Below are positions 8,836 through 17,576 of a DNA stretch of 64,000 nucleotides, one piece after another. Position numbers and translations under genes: made by a program. Every line of letters begins with the position of its first letter. Positions within the stretch are counted from its first letter, which is position 1. This DNA is from JANJTB01 sp032027125 (GTDB lineage: Bacteria > Bacteroidota > Ignavibacteria > Kapaibacteriales > UBA2268). The notes beneath the pieces are model-generated. The model ran no database searches. It had not been told where the DNA came from and saw nothing but the letters and a program-made list of their open reading frames with translations. Location: positions 291,727 to 355,726 of the forward strand of contig JAVSMQ010000001.1 in NCBI GenBank assembly GCA_032027125.1. The letters are read 5' to 3'.

Positions 8836-9116
8836 TCAATTCCGTCTCCGGTTTCATCAACAACGAGTTCATCTTTGTATTTATTATAAACAGGCATCGC
8901 TTCCTTAGTCATTTGTTTTAATAACGCAATTCTTGATTCATTTGGCAGCTTTCTAATATCAACTGCGTTAAGTTTTTTTGAATAAAGCTCCTTGTCAACC
9001 AATTCTTTAACTAATTGAGAAACCGATTTATTCTCAAGTCCTGATAATAATTTAAATTTTTCCTTTTCAATGTTGTTAACCCTTATGGTAATCATTGAAG
9101 TTGGAGCAGATAACAT
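8832..9116 (-). CDS. ribbon-helix-helix antitoxin-like protein
   Basis: A 94-aa protein whose first half fits a ribbon-helix-helix DNA-binding fold: a beta strand (MITIRVNNIEKEKF), then two helices (LLSGLENKSVSQLVKELVDK). The rest is a charged tail that in antitoxins wraps the toxin. Two starts are possible: ATG at 9116 (with TAGGT upstream) or Met8 at 9095, where the RHH strand begins. It is likely an autoregulated antitoxin or an orphan RHH regulator. No full toxin gene follows, only a 16-codon remnant overlapping by ATGA. Confidence 0.6.
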   Translation of the reverse strand: MLSAPTSMITIRVNNIEKEKFKLLSGLENKSVSQLVKELVDKELYSKKLNAVDIRKLPNESRIALLKQMTKEAMPVYNKYKDELVVDETGDGIE

Positions 9117-9239
9117 AATATACCTATAAAATTGAAATTATAAGATTCAGATATGCAGTATTGCGTATATATAGCATATATGTTTTTGAATTACATAAAC
9201 TGTCCCAACAATTTTCATTTTTTTTACATCAGTATCTTT

Positions 9240-10484
9240 TTATATCAACATACTTGCTATTATTGCAGTCAGCATATTTGTCAAAGCTCCGGTCAACATC
9301 GCTTTAAGACCGAGTTTTGCAAGTTCTTCCTTTCTCAGGGGTACCAATGAACCAATCCCCCCTATTTGAATTGCTATAGAGCTGAAATTAGCAAAACCGC
9401 ACAATGCAAACGTTGAAATTGTTGCTGTTCTCTCACTTATAGCACCCGAACGGATTAATTCAACTAAATCTGCATAAGCAAGAAATTCATTTACAGCAAG
9501 TTTAGTTCCAAGCAGCCCGCCGAATGCCTGAGCTTCAGACCATGGGATACCGGTCAGAAATGCAAAAGGCATAAACATATATCCGAGTAATTGTTTAAAT
9601 GATGACGGAATAAATGTAATACCCATAGGTGTCAGCCAGTCATGAAGCATACCGAATCCGCCGTCAACAATCGCTATCAGTGCAATGAATGCTATAAGCA
9701 TAGCCATAATGTTGATTGAAAGCATAATCCCGTCAGTAGCTCCGTTTGTAATTGCCATCAGCATATTATTTGCTTTCGGGATTTCCACTTTGTCCAAATC
9801 ACTTAAAGATTTGCCCGTTTCTTTGTGTGGAATCACTATTTTTGCTAACATTAAGCCACCGGGAGCAGATATTATACTGGCAGTAACCAAATACGTTGGA
9901 TCAATACCCATAGCAATATATGCTGCCATTACACCCCCTGCAATTGTAGCAAAACCACCGACCATGATTGCGAATAACTCAGAGGTAGAGGCATCTTTAA
10001 GATAATGCCGTATGAGAAGCGGTGCTTCAGTCTGACCGAGAAATATATTTGCCGACGCAGATAATGATTCAACTCCTGTAGTCCGAAGCGTTTTTTGCAT
10101 AATCCAAGCCATGCCGAAAACTATTTTCTGAATAATTCCATAATGATAGAGAATTGATACAAATGCAGAAAAGAACACTATCGTACAGGTTATAATTATG
10201 GCAAATTGAAATCCAAATATACCGTTTTGCTCAGGTTTAATAGCATTACCAAATAAAAATTCCGCACTCTTGAGGCTGTTATTCAGGAATCCTGCTATCG
10301 AATCACCAAATATCTTAAATAATTCGACTCCCGGAGGAAATTTCAAAATGATAAATCCAAATATAAATTGAAGTGCTAATCCAAGGACTACAATTCGGAC
10401 AGGAAAATGTTTTTTATCCGAAGAAAGCAGCCAAACAAGGGCTAAAATCACAAGAATACCAAGTAAACCGGATAGTATGTTCAT
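9240..10484 (-). CDS. concentrative nucleoside transporter (NupC/CNT family)
   Basis: 414 aa, mostly hydrophobic, with the expected CNT layout: N-terminal helices, a gate domain (VGGFATIAGGVMAAYIAMGI), the nucleoside/cation-binding segment (GQTEAPLLIRHYL), and the C-terminal core (ALCGFANFSSIAIQIGGIGS). CNT proteins import nucleosides driven by a sodium or proton gradient across the inner membrane; which ion is used here cannot be told. The gene is divergent from comEC with a 116-bp spacer holding a promoter candidate. Its length is typical for bacterial NupC. Confidence 0.92.
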   Translation of the reverse strand: MNILSGLLGILVILALVWLLSSDKKHFPVRIVVLGLALQFIFGFIILKFPPGVELFKIFGDSIAGFLNNSLKSAEFLFGNAIKPEQNGIFGFQFAIIITCTIVFFSAFVSILYHYGIIQKIVFGMAWIMQKTLRTTGVESLSASANIFLGQTEAPLLIRHYLKDASTSELFAIMVGGFATIAGGVMAAYIAMGIDPTYLVTASIISAPGGLMLAKIVIPHKETGKSLSDLDKVEIPKANNMLMAITNGATDGIMLSINIMAMLIAFIALIAIVDGGFGMLHDWLTPMGITFIPSSFKQLLGYMFMPFAFLTGIPWSEAQAFGGLLGTKLAVNEFLAYADLVELIRSGAISERTATISTFALCGFANFSSIAIQIGGIGSLVPLRKEELAKLGLKAMLTGALTNMLTAIIASMLI

Positions 10485-10515
10485 AATTTTTTCAATGCAT
10501 AAATTTCATAAACTA

Positions 10516-10544
10516 CAAAGTTACGAAAGTTTTGTTTACACAAA
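10516..10544 (-). promoter_or_regulatory. promoter candidate for the nucleoside transporter
   Basis: Minus-strand TAACTTTG (10523-10516) matches TAnnTTTG, and TTTG (10544-10541) lies 17 nt upstream. The spacing is shorter than the 20 nt seen at other genes in the window, so support is moderate. Confidence 0.45.
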
Positions 10545-10600
10545 TCACTTTGATATTAATAAAATACTAATTACTTTTATTTTTTTTTATATTACAATTT

Positions 10601-12469
10601 ATGAAAAGTACAGAATTACCTGCTCTAAAACTTTTACTCTTAATTTTAGGAGCATCATTTCTGTTATTTTCTGTCAAAATTGATATAATTTCATTAATTG
10701 CGTTATCCATGTTATCATTATTATTGGGATTACTTTTTACTTTTTATCAATACCGTACCGCCGCATATTTGCTATGGGCTTTCACAGCGGGGCTGATAAT
10801 CGCAAATAATTTCGATACTCAATCTATAGGAATTCCAAATAAAATAATACCGGGACAAACCGGAATTTTCAAAGGTGAAATTACTGAACTTGTAAAAGCT
10901 GACAAAAAGTATCTCAGATATTTTGCAAAAGGAGAATTGAATACTGAAAATCTTCCCGTAATTAAAGAAACAGGTGTTTTGCTGACAGTAATTTCTCCCA
11001 GATTTGCATTAATGCCGGGAGATAAATTTCAGGCAGATGTAGAGGTCAGCTTTCCGGAAGGCACAATGCCGGATTCTAAATTTGATTACGGGTCATATTT
11101 AAGTTCAAATGAATTAAGCTGGTCTGTTAATGCTTCGGGCTGGAATATTATACCAACTTACGAATCACCGAATCAATTTACCGCAAATTCTTATTATTTA
11201 CGCGATGGAATTAAAAAAAGAGTTTTTAAATTATTCGATTCCACAAGTGCGGGTGTGATGACTGCTTTGATAACGGGTGATAAATCAATGCTTAGTCAGG
11301 AAATACGGGAAAGTTTCTCATTATCTGGAACTGCTCATTTGCTGGCTGTCAGCGGTTTGCACGTTGTGTTGATATCTTTTATAATCTTTACATTATTTTC
11401 ATTTGTAAGCAATCAATGGTTAAAAACATTGATAATAATTACCTGTGTAATGTTTTTTGTTTATATAACAGGATTCCTGCCTTCAGCCCAGAGAGCTGCA
11501 TTTATGATTTCTGTTTTTCTCCTGTCACAAAATTTTGAACAAAAGGTACATCCTTTGAACAGTCTGGCAATAACAGTTTTGATAATGATTATTGTAAATC
11601 CCGATGTAATATATTCAATGTCCTATCAAATGTCGGTTTTATCGGTTGCCGGAATCATTTTGTTCTATCAGAAAATTCATAATCTTTTCGGGGAATGGAA
11701 AGATAAAAATTTTGTATTTAAATTCATTGCAGGTTCGCTTAGTATGTCATTGTCTGCAACAATTTTTATTACCCCTATGGTTGCATATTATTTTGGTGTT
11801 TATACTGTTGTCAGTCCGATAGTTAATTTATTTGCAGTACCATTAATCATGCTGGCTCATTCTTTCGGTTTATGTGCTTTGCTTTTTTCATATTTATCTT
11901 ATGATTTTGCAGAGTTGTTTGCTATATCAGCATCGTTCCTTATCAAGATTACTGATAATATTAACAGATTTGCAATTAGTTACGAATATGCAAACATATC
12001 CGGTAACATCAGTATTTACATTTCAATATTTGTTTCACTGTTTCTTATCTATTTTGTATTTGCAAAAAATTATAAACAAAGATTATTCAGATTTTCTTTT
12101 TCATTAGTCGGGATATTTTTTGTATATTTTTTGGCGCCTGTAGAATCCAAACCTGATTTTAGTATAGTACCCAAAGAAAATTTAACTGCAATGCTTTTGA
12201 AAGGTCCGCAACGTGAATATCTGTTACTTTTTGAGCGTAATCCCGGCAATAAATTTCGTCAGGATTTTGAAATTAAAAACTATATTAAAAATTCCGATAA
12301 AAAACTTTTGGTTGCTTACTCAGGTAATTCAGGAATTTCGACTATTGATGCAGTAAAAAAAGAGAAAAAGTTTGAATATTTTGAAATTGATAATTTTATT
12401 CAGAAAAAAATAGCTAATTTGCTAAAATTAAAAAATCATCCTGTAAAAATTATTAAATTGGAAAAATGA
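10601..12469 (+). CDS. comEC: ComEC/Rec2-type DNA uptake channel
   Basis: A 622-aa polytopic inner-membrane protein of the competence channel family, which passes single-stranded DNA into the cytoplasm. An N-terminal pair of helices is followed by a soluble DUF4131-type OB-like region (GDKFQADVEVSF to WNIIP), then the ComEC core with the signature GTAHLLAVSGLHVVLISF and many membrane helices. The C-terminal 100 residues are soluble but lack the HxHxDH metallo-beta-lactamase motif of full-length ComEC, so this is the short form. The gene ends in a four-base ATGA overlap with pgeF, implying translational coupling. No other competence gene is in the window. Confidence 0.88.
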   Translation: MKSTELPALKLLLLILGASFLLFSVKIDIISLIALSMLSLLLGLLFTFYQYRTAAYLLWAFTAGLIIANNFDTQSIGIPNKIIPGQTGIFKGEITELVKADKKYLRYFAKGELNTENLPVIKETGVLLTVISPRFALMPGDKFQADVEVSFPEGTMPDSKFDYGSYLSSNELSWSVNASGWNIIPTYESPNQFTANSYYLRDGIKKRVFKLFDSTSAGVMTALITGDKSMLSQEIRESFSLSGTAHLLAVSGLHVVLISFIIFTLFSFVSNQWLKTLIIITCVMFFVYITGFLPSAQRAAFMISVFLLSQNFEQKVHPLNSLAITVLIMIIVNPDVIYSMSYQMSVLSVAGIILFYQKIHNLFGEWKDKNFVFKFIAGSLSMSLSATIFITPMVAYYFGVYTVVSPIVNLFAVPLIMLAHSFGLCALLFSYLSYDFAELFAISASFLIKITDNINRFAISYEYANISGNISIYISIFVSLFLIYFVFAKNYKQRLFRFSFSLVGIFFVYFLAPVESKPDFSIVPKENLTAMLLKGPQREYLLLFERNPGNKFRQDFEIKNYIKNSDKKLLVAYSGNSGISTIDAVKKEKKFEYFEIDNFIQKKIANLLKLKNHPVKIIKLEK

Positions 12470-13197
12470 TAGAATTATTATCGCCTAATATTTTTGACAA
12501 AGATAAAATAATATCAGGAGTAAGCAAAAGAAATGTTGGGTCATTTCCGCCTTACGGATTTACCGTATCAAATGCTGAAATTGCAAGTGATGAGAAAGTT
12601 CTTCAAAACAGAATGATTCTTGCCCGTGAACTTGGATTTGATTACCGGCAGATGGCTTTTCAAAAACAAATTCACGATGATATAATCAGATACATTAGTC
12701 AAGGAGCAGACAATACCCTTGAAAGCGACGGAATGATTACAGATTGCAAAGAAATGATAATAAGCATAAGTATAGCCGATTGTGCCGCTGTATTAATCTA
12801 CGACCCTGTAATAGAGTGTATTTGCGGTGTGCATTCAGGATGGATGGGAACGAAACTTAATATTTGTGGCAAAGCAGTTAGTATGATGATTGAGAAATTC
12901 AATTCTAATCCTTCGGATTTATTAGTTTATGTATCTCCCTGTGCAGGCGGAGACAGTTATGAAGTCGGAAAGGAAGTAGCAGATTTTTTCCCGCGTAGCA
13001 TTAAAGAACTTCCTTCAGGTAAATTTCTCTTCGACAATAAGAATGAAATCAGATTGCAGTTATTGGATTCAGGATTAAAAGAACAAAATATGGAAATTTC
13101 TGAAATATGCACTATCAGCGATGAAAATTATCACTCATACCGCCGCGACGGGATTAAATCAGGAAGAATGTCGGCTTTTATCGGAATGCGGATATGA
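12466..13197 (+). CDS. pgeF: PgeF/YfiH-family multicopper-like purine nucleoside enzyme
   Basis: 243 aa of the DUF152/LACC1 family. E. coli YfiH (PgeF) has been linked to peptidoglycan editing, and related members act as purine nucleoside phosphorylase/adenosine deaminase. The zinc-binding triad is visible: His in QIHDD, Cys in ADCAAVLI and His in GVHSGWMGT; the GDSYEVG segment near residue 165 is also typical. It is coupled by ATGA overlaps at both ends, to comEC upstream and to the TonB-receptor-like gene downstream, so the three are made from one transcript. The name is firm at family level; the substrate here is not known. Confidence 0.88.
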   Translation: MIELLSPNIFDKDKIISGVSKRNVGSFPPYGFTVSNAEIASDEKVLQNRMILARELGFDYRQMAFQKQIHDDIIRYISQGADNTLESDGMITDCKEMIISISIADCAAVLIYDPVIECICGVHSGWMGTKLNICGKAVSMMIEKFNSNPSDLLVYVSPCAGGDSYEVGKEVADFFPRSIKELPSGKFLFDNKNEIRLQLLDSGLKEQNMEISEICTISDENYHSYRRDGIKSGRMSAFIGMRI

Positions 13198-15062
13198 TTT
13201 ATATTAACAAAATTATTCTCTACAAATTGATAATATTCCAGATTATTTTATTTTCGATTTATAATTTGTCTTATGCCGGCAGTTACGATAGAGATTCTCT
13301 GACAACAAACACAACTATACATTGCGATAATCAGCTTTCCGGTGATGATATTTCATTATTACCCGGTTTCTTTAGAATGTCAGATACATGGTTCACGAGG
13401 GGAATTATTTTCAGACAGTCAACTTATAATTCAGTTGCTGTAAAGCTTGACAATGTAGTTTTGAACAGTATGATTGACGGCAGTTTCAGAGGGGATATTC
13501 TGCCATGCAGTTTAACAGATTATGTTATAGGAACAACTGAAAGTGACATTTTCAGCAATTCGGAAGATTTATCGGCATATATCAATATTCAAAATCCGAA
13601 GATTGACACAAGTTTTTTGAAGGTAATTTTTCTCGGCGGCAATATTTTCGGAAAATCATCATTAGAGCATGCCGGAAAGCACAAATATTTAAGATGGAAC
13701 GCTGCTGTTGACTATATCACTTCACCCGGATTTGACCTGTCAAAATCAAAACCTGATTCTATAGGTTCAGAAAGAAAGAACAGCAATTTTGACAAATTGA
13801 GTGTCAAAGCAGGATTAGAGATTTTTGACCATAGAAGCAGTTTGAAAGGGTCATTTTATTATTCACAAGGCAAACAGAATTTTCCTTTCAGCATTAATTC
13901 CGAAAATATGATATTTCTTAAAGAGCCGGATTTCAAGCTAAACCTACTGAATATGGAATTTGTTACATTATTTGACTACAATTTGAGATTAAATGGGAAT
14001 TTTTTCTATCTTAGGACAAAATCAGTTTTAGAAAAATACGACAATTCCGAAATGAAATCAATGCTGCTCCCCACAAGTTTTGTCAAGACATTTGAAGAAA
14101 GTAAATTCGGTTGGAATTCCTCATTATTTTTTGATTATGATGAGATACCCGCAGGAAAAATCACATTTAATTATAGCAGAGAATCTTTGAACTATCAACC
14201 GAATCAGGGTTTCAATATCAAGCATTACGAACTTGAAAGGCTCGCATTAGGAATTCTTTTTGCAGGTAATAATGATTTATGGGATTATTCTTTAGGTTCA
14301 GGTTTGAAAATTCTAAATCCGCTTACTTTTTATGCAGAAAAGATGCTTTCAGGTTATAATGATTTTGAATATTTTTTCAATTTGGGTTTAGATCTAACCA
14401 AAATTGTAAAAATAAAAGCATCTATATTTAGAAACATTATGCTCCCGCAGTTGTATCTACTTTATCCGGAACTTAACCGTTTTGATATATCTTTGAACAA
14501 TCAGGAGTCAACAATCAATAATGGATTTGAATTTGGATTAGGTTTTAATTTCTCCGGCAAATCAATAATATCAATTAAATATTTCAATTCACATATCGAA
14601 AATGTTCAGCATCCTTTTGCTTTAGTTGAATATAAAATTGATAACCTTGATTATGGTATTAATTCTCAGGGAATTGATTTTACCGGAACGTTTGAGTTAA
14701 GTACTGCACGGATAACTGTACAAACACAATATCTTATTAATCCTGTCAGTATTTATGATTCCTTTGGCAGGGAGTACTATAATCCTGAAATAAATATTTA
14801 TGCTGACATATCACAAAATTATGATTTTGGATTTAACTGGAAAATCAGTGCAAGTGCAGTCAGAGGCAGAAAGAATAATTCTGATTCCGGTTGGAATCCG
14901 GATGATTATGCAATAGTTAACATCAGATTAGGACAATTGATATATAACAAAAATGAGATTTTCATTATGGTTAACAATTTAACTGATTCATATTATGAAA
15001 TAATGAAGGATATGCCTATGCCGGGATTATTCTTTGCGGCAGGCGTCAGACTAATTCTTTAA
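13194..15062 (+). CDS. TonB-dependent receptor-like outer-membrane protein
   Basis: 622 aa with an N-terminal signal segment (LIIFQIILFSIYNLSYAG). A short plug-like region follows (VAVKLDNVVLNSMIDG), then a long beta-barrel of alternating aromatic strands, closing with VNNLTDSYYEIMKDMPMPG and a final strand GLFFAAGVRLIL, as in TonB-dependent receptors. It is shorter than most receptors and I see no clear TonB box, so substrate and TonB use are uncertain. It starts in a four-base overlap with pgeF and ends 17 bp inside the convergent histidine kinase gene. Confidence 0.7.
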   Translation: MIYINKIILYKLIIFQIILFSIYNLSYAGSYDRDSLTTNTTIHCDNQLSGDDISLLPGFFRMSDTWFTRGIIFRQSTYNSVAVKLDNVVLNSMIDGSFRGDILPCSLTDYVIGTTESDIFSNSEDLSAYINIQNPKIDTSFLKVIFLGGNIFGKSSLEHAGKHKYLRWNAAVDYITSPGFDLSKSKPDSIGSERKNSNFDKLSVKAGLEIFDHRSSLKGSFYYSQGKQNFPFSINSENMIFLKEPDFKLNLLNMEFVTLFDYNLRLNGNFFYLRTKSVLEKYDNSEMKSMLLPTSFVKTFEESKFGWNSSLFFDYDEIPAGKITFNYSRESLNYQPNQGFNIKHYELERLALGILFAGNNDLWDYSLGSGLKILNPLTFYAEKMLSGYNDFEYFFNLGLDLTKIVKIKASIFRNIMLPQLYLLYPELNRFDISLNNQESTINNGFEFGLGFNFSGKSIISIKYFNSHIENVQHPFALVEYKIDNLDYGINSQGIDFTGTFELSTARITVQTQYLINPVSIYDSFGREYYNPEINIYADISQNYDFGFNWKISASAVRGRKNNSDSGWNPDDYAIVNIRLGQLIYNKNEIFIMVNNLTDSYYEIMKDMPMPGLFFAAGVRLIL

Positions 15063-16302
15063 GAGGTAACTCAATTGCAAAAGTAGTACCTTTTCCGGGC
15101 ATGGATTCCTTTACATAAATTTTACCGTCATGATATTCTTCAATAATTCGTTTGCACAAGCTTAAACCCAGCCCCCATCCTCGTTTTTTTGTTGTAAATC
15201 CCGGATTGAAAATCTGCCGTTTCAATTTAGGCGACATTCCTTTTCCTGTATCCTTAACAAAAATAAATAGCTTCTTTTTTGAATGAACTCTCATATATAT
15301 ATAGATTTGTCCCTGTTTTTCTTCAATTGATTCGGCGGCATTTTTAAGCAGATTCTCAATTACCCATGCAAATAAATCTACATTGACATCTGCGAACATT
15401 CTATCGTCAAGTGAACGTATTATTTCGATTTTCTTCCCGAGATGAGGCAGTCTTTTATCGTAGTAATTGCAAACATTATCAATTAACTTTGATAGATTAA
15501 TATTTTCTTTATCAGGAGTTGAACCGATTTTGGAAAATCTTACTGCTATTGTATTCAGTCTCTGGATATCCTTTTCCATTTCTGAAACTGTTTCCTGTAC
15601 TGCCTGCGGGTCTCCGGCACTGTATTTTATAATTTCAAGCCAGGCAAGCATACTCGACAGAGGTGTTCCAAGCTGGTGAGCAGCTTCTTTCGACATTCCA
15701 ACCCAAACTTTTGACTGCTCATTATCTCTTGAAGAACTGAACGAAATATATCCTATAATAACAAAAATTGCTATAATAATCATAGCAATAAACGGGAAAA
15801 ATCTCAATTTGTCAACTAAAGCAGAGTGTGTATAATAAACCTTGCTAATAATTTTTCCACTCTTATCTTTTGCAAGTATGGGCTGATATGTACTTTCCAT
15901 TTTCTTCAGCATTATCATGACTTTTTCTCTTTGCTGGGAAATTGTCATATTTTTTTCAAAATCAATATTTAGCGTCCAAATCTCGAATGGCTCATAAGGT
16001 TTTCCATTGTCCTGGGTAACAATTACAGGAAAATTTATCATAGTTTTTTGTATATCTTCTATAAAAAATAGGAATATGTCTGTACTTGGTTCTTCAACAT
16101 CAAGAAAGTCTCCAACAACCTTTGCATATAGTTCAACTGCTTTCTGCTCTCTTATTATGAGTTCTTCAACCAGTGATTGTGTAAACATTACAACAGAGAT
16201 AATAATGAAAAGGGCAAGTAAAGCAAAAATTAACTTTACCTGCCATTTTGACAATGAATTGACTAAAAGATTTATAGTTCGTTTATCAGATGAAAAAAAC
16301 AT
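15046..16302 (-). CDS. membrane sensor histidine kinase
   Basis: 418 aa. Two membrane helices (about residues 22-45 and 168-188) bracket a periplasmic sensing region of about 120 residues. The phosphoacceptor is His209 in EAAHQLGTPLSS, a variant of the usual H box, followed by an N box (NLLKNAAES) and G boxes (DTGKGMS, GWGLGLSL) of the ATP-binding domain. It would phosphorylate a response regulator, but none is adjacent. It follows hisS by 3 bp and is probably in the same operon. The signal sensed cannot be inferred. Confidence 0.88.
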   Translation of the reverse strand: MFFSSDKRTINLLVNSLSKWQVKLIFALLALFIIISVVMFTQSLVEELIIREQKAVELYAKVVGDFLDVEEPSTDIFLFFIEDIQKTMINFPVIVTQDNGKPYEPFEIWTLNIDFEKNMTISQQREKVMIMLKKMESTYQPILAKDKSGKIISKVYYTHSALVDKLRFFPFIAMIIIAIFVIIGYISFSSSRDNEQSKVWVGMSKEAAHQLGTPLSSMLAWLEIIKYSAGDPQAVQETVSEMEKDIQRLNTIAVRFSKIGSTPDKENINLSKLIDNVCNYYDKRLPHLGKKIEIIRSLDDRMFADVNVDLFAWVIENLLKNAAESIEEKQGQIYIYMRVHSKKKLFIFVKDTGKGMSPKLKRQIFNPGFTTKKRGWGLGLSLCKRIIEEYHDGKIYVKESMPGKGTTFAIELPLKELV

Positions 16303-16305
16303 ATT

Positions 16306-17556
16306 TTATTTAAAACTTATTGTTTGCAATAAATCGCGTTTGATTTCAGCCTGCGTACCTGTTTTCATATTTTTGACTGTAACTGCTTTACGGCTTTCCT
16401 CGTCATCGCCAATGATTACGCAGTATTTAGCGGACAATTTATCTGCCTCTCGCATTTGAGCCTTAAATGAACGTCTCTGCAAATCTGAAACAACTTTATA
16501 TTGATGATTTCGAAGCTGCTCGGCTGTTACAAGTGCCGAATCAAGTAATTTTTCGCTTGAACATACTACATATATATCACAGTCATTTTTAATATTCTGC
16601 AAAACATTGATGGCATCAAGTATCAAAATCAATCTTTCTGCACCCATCGCAAATCCAACTGCAGGAGTTTGCTTTCCGCCTAATTGTTCAAATAATCCGT
16701 CATAACGTCCGCCGCCGCCAAAAGCATCCTGAGCTCCCAATGCTGAACTGCGGAATTCGAAAACTGTGTGGCAGTAATAATCCAAACCCCGCACAAGTCT
16801 TGGCTCTATAATATATTTAACGCCTGCTTTGTCCAATAATTCCCTTACTTTATCAAAATGTAATTTACTTTCGTTATCAAGGTAATCAATTATAATCGGT
16901 GCGGATTCTACAATTTTTTTATCGGCGTTGTCTTTAGAGTCCAGCACTCTTAATGGATTGGACTCAAGCCGCGATTTACTTTCTTCAGAAAGACTTTCTT
17001 TATTTTCATTCAGATATTTAACCAGCTCTGTCCTGTAATCTGCTCTTGACTGTTCGTTTCCCAAACTGTTAAGCTGAAGGTCATATTCATTTATGCCAAG
17101 TTTTTTAATCAAATGATTTGCAAGTAAAATTATCTCGGCATCAGCTTCGGCATTTGCCGATGAAATACATTCAGCTCCAAACTGATGGAACTGGCGGAGT
17201 CTGCCTTTCTGGGGACGCTCATATCTGAAAAATGGTCCGAAATACCATAGCCTGAGAGAAGCAACATCATGAGTTAAATTGTTCTGGATTACACTTCTGA
17301 CAAGTGCAGCGGTTTTTTCCGGTCGTAAAGTTATGGATTCACCGCCTTTGTCAATGAAAGTGTACATCTCTTTGTTTACGATGTCGGTATTTTCGCCTAT
17401 ACTTCTTGAAAATACTTCCGTTTTTTCAAATATTGGTGTTCTTATCTCTTTATATCCATAAAGTTCAGTAACATTCCTGATGGTTTTTTCAAGAAACTGA
17501 AATTTTTCGATTTCTCCAGGCAATAAATCCTTGGTTCCCCTGACTGATTGTATCAT
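16306..17556 (-). CDS. hisS: histidyl-tRNA synthetase
   Basis: 416 aa class II synthetase that charges tRNA-His. Visible motifs: the N-terminal VRGTKDLLPGE, motif 2 region (LRLWYFGPFFRYERPQKGR, then RQFHQFGAE), the histidine-specific LVRGLDYYCHTVFEF, and motif 3 (GGGGRYDGL, VGFAMGAERL). The C-terminal anticodon-binding domain (DIYVVCSSEKLLDSALVTAE) is complete. It sits 20 bp after the WD40 protein gene and 3 bp before the kinase gene, all on the minus strand; whether it is driven from the far upstream promoter at 21405-21436 is not clear. Confidence 0.97.
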   Translation of the reverse strand: MIQSVRGTKDLLPGEIEKFQFLEKTIRNVTELYGYKEIRTPIFEKTEVFSRSIGENTDIVNKEMYTFIDKGGESITLRPEKTAALVRSVIQNNLTHDVASLRLWYFGPFFRYERPQKGRLRQFHQFGAECISSANAEADAEIILLANHLIKKLGINEYDLQLNSLGNEQSRADYRTELVKYLNENKESLSEESKSRLESNPLRVLDSKDNADKKIVESAPIIIDYLDNESKLHFDKVRELLDKAGVKYIIEPRLVRGLDYYCHTVFEFRSSALGAQDAFGGGGRYDGLFEQLGGKQTPAVGFAMGAERLILILDAINVLQNIKNDCDIYVVCSSEKLLDSALVTAEQLRNHQYKVVSDLQRRSFKAQMREADKLSAKYCVIIGDDEESRKAVTVKNMKTGTQAEIKRDLLQTISFK

Positions 17557-17576
17557 ATATTATATTTCCTTAAGAT

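Noticed and set aside
12140..12469. Metallo-beta-lactamase domain at the ComEC C-terminus
   Set aside because: No HxHxDH motif is present in the C-terminal part; it is a short ComEC.
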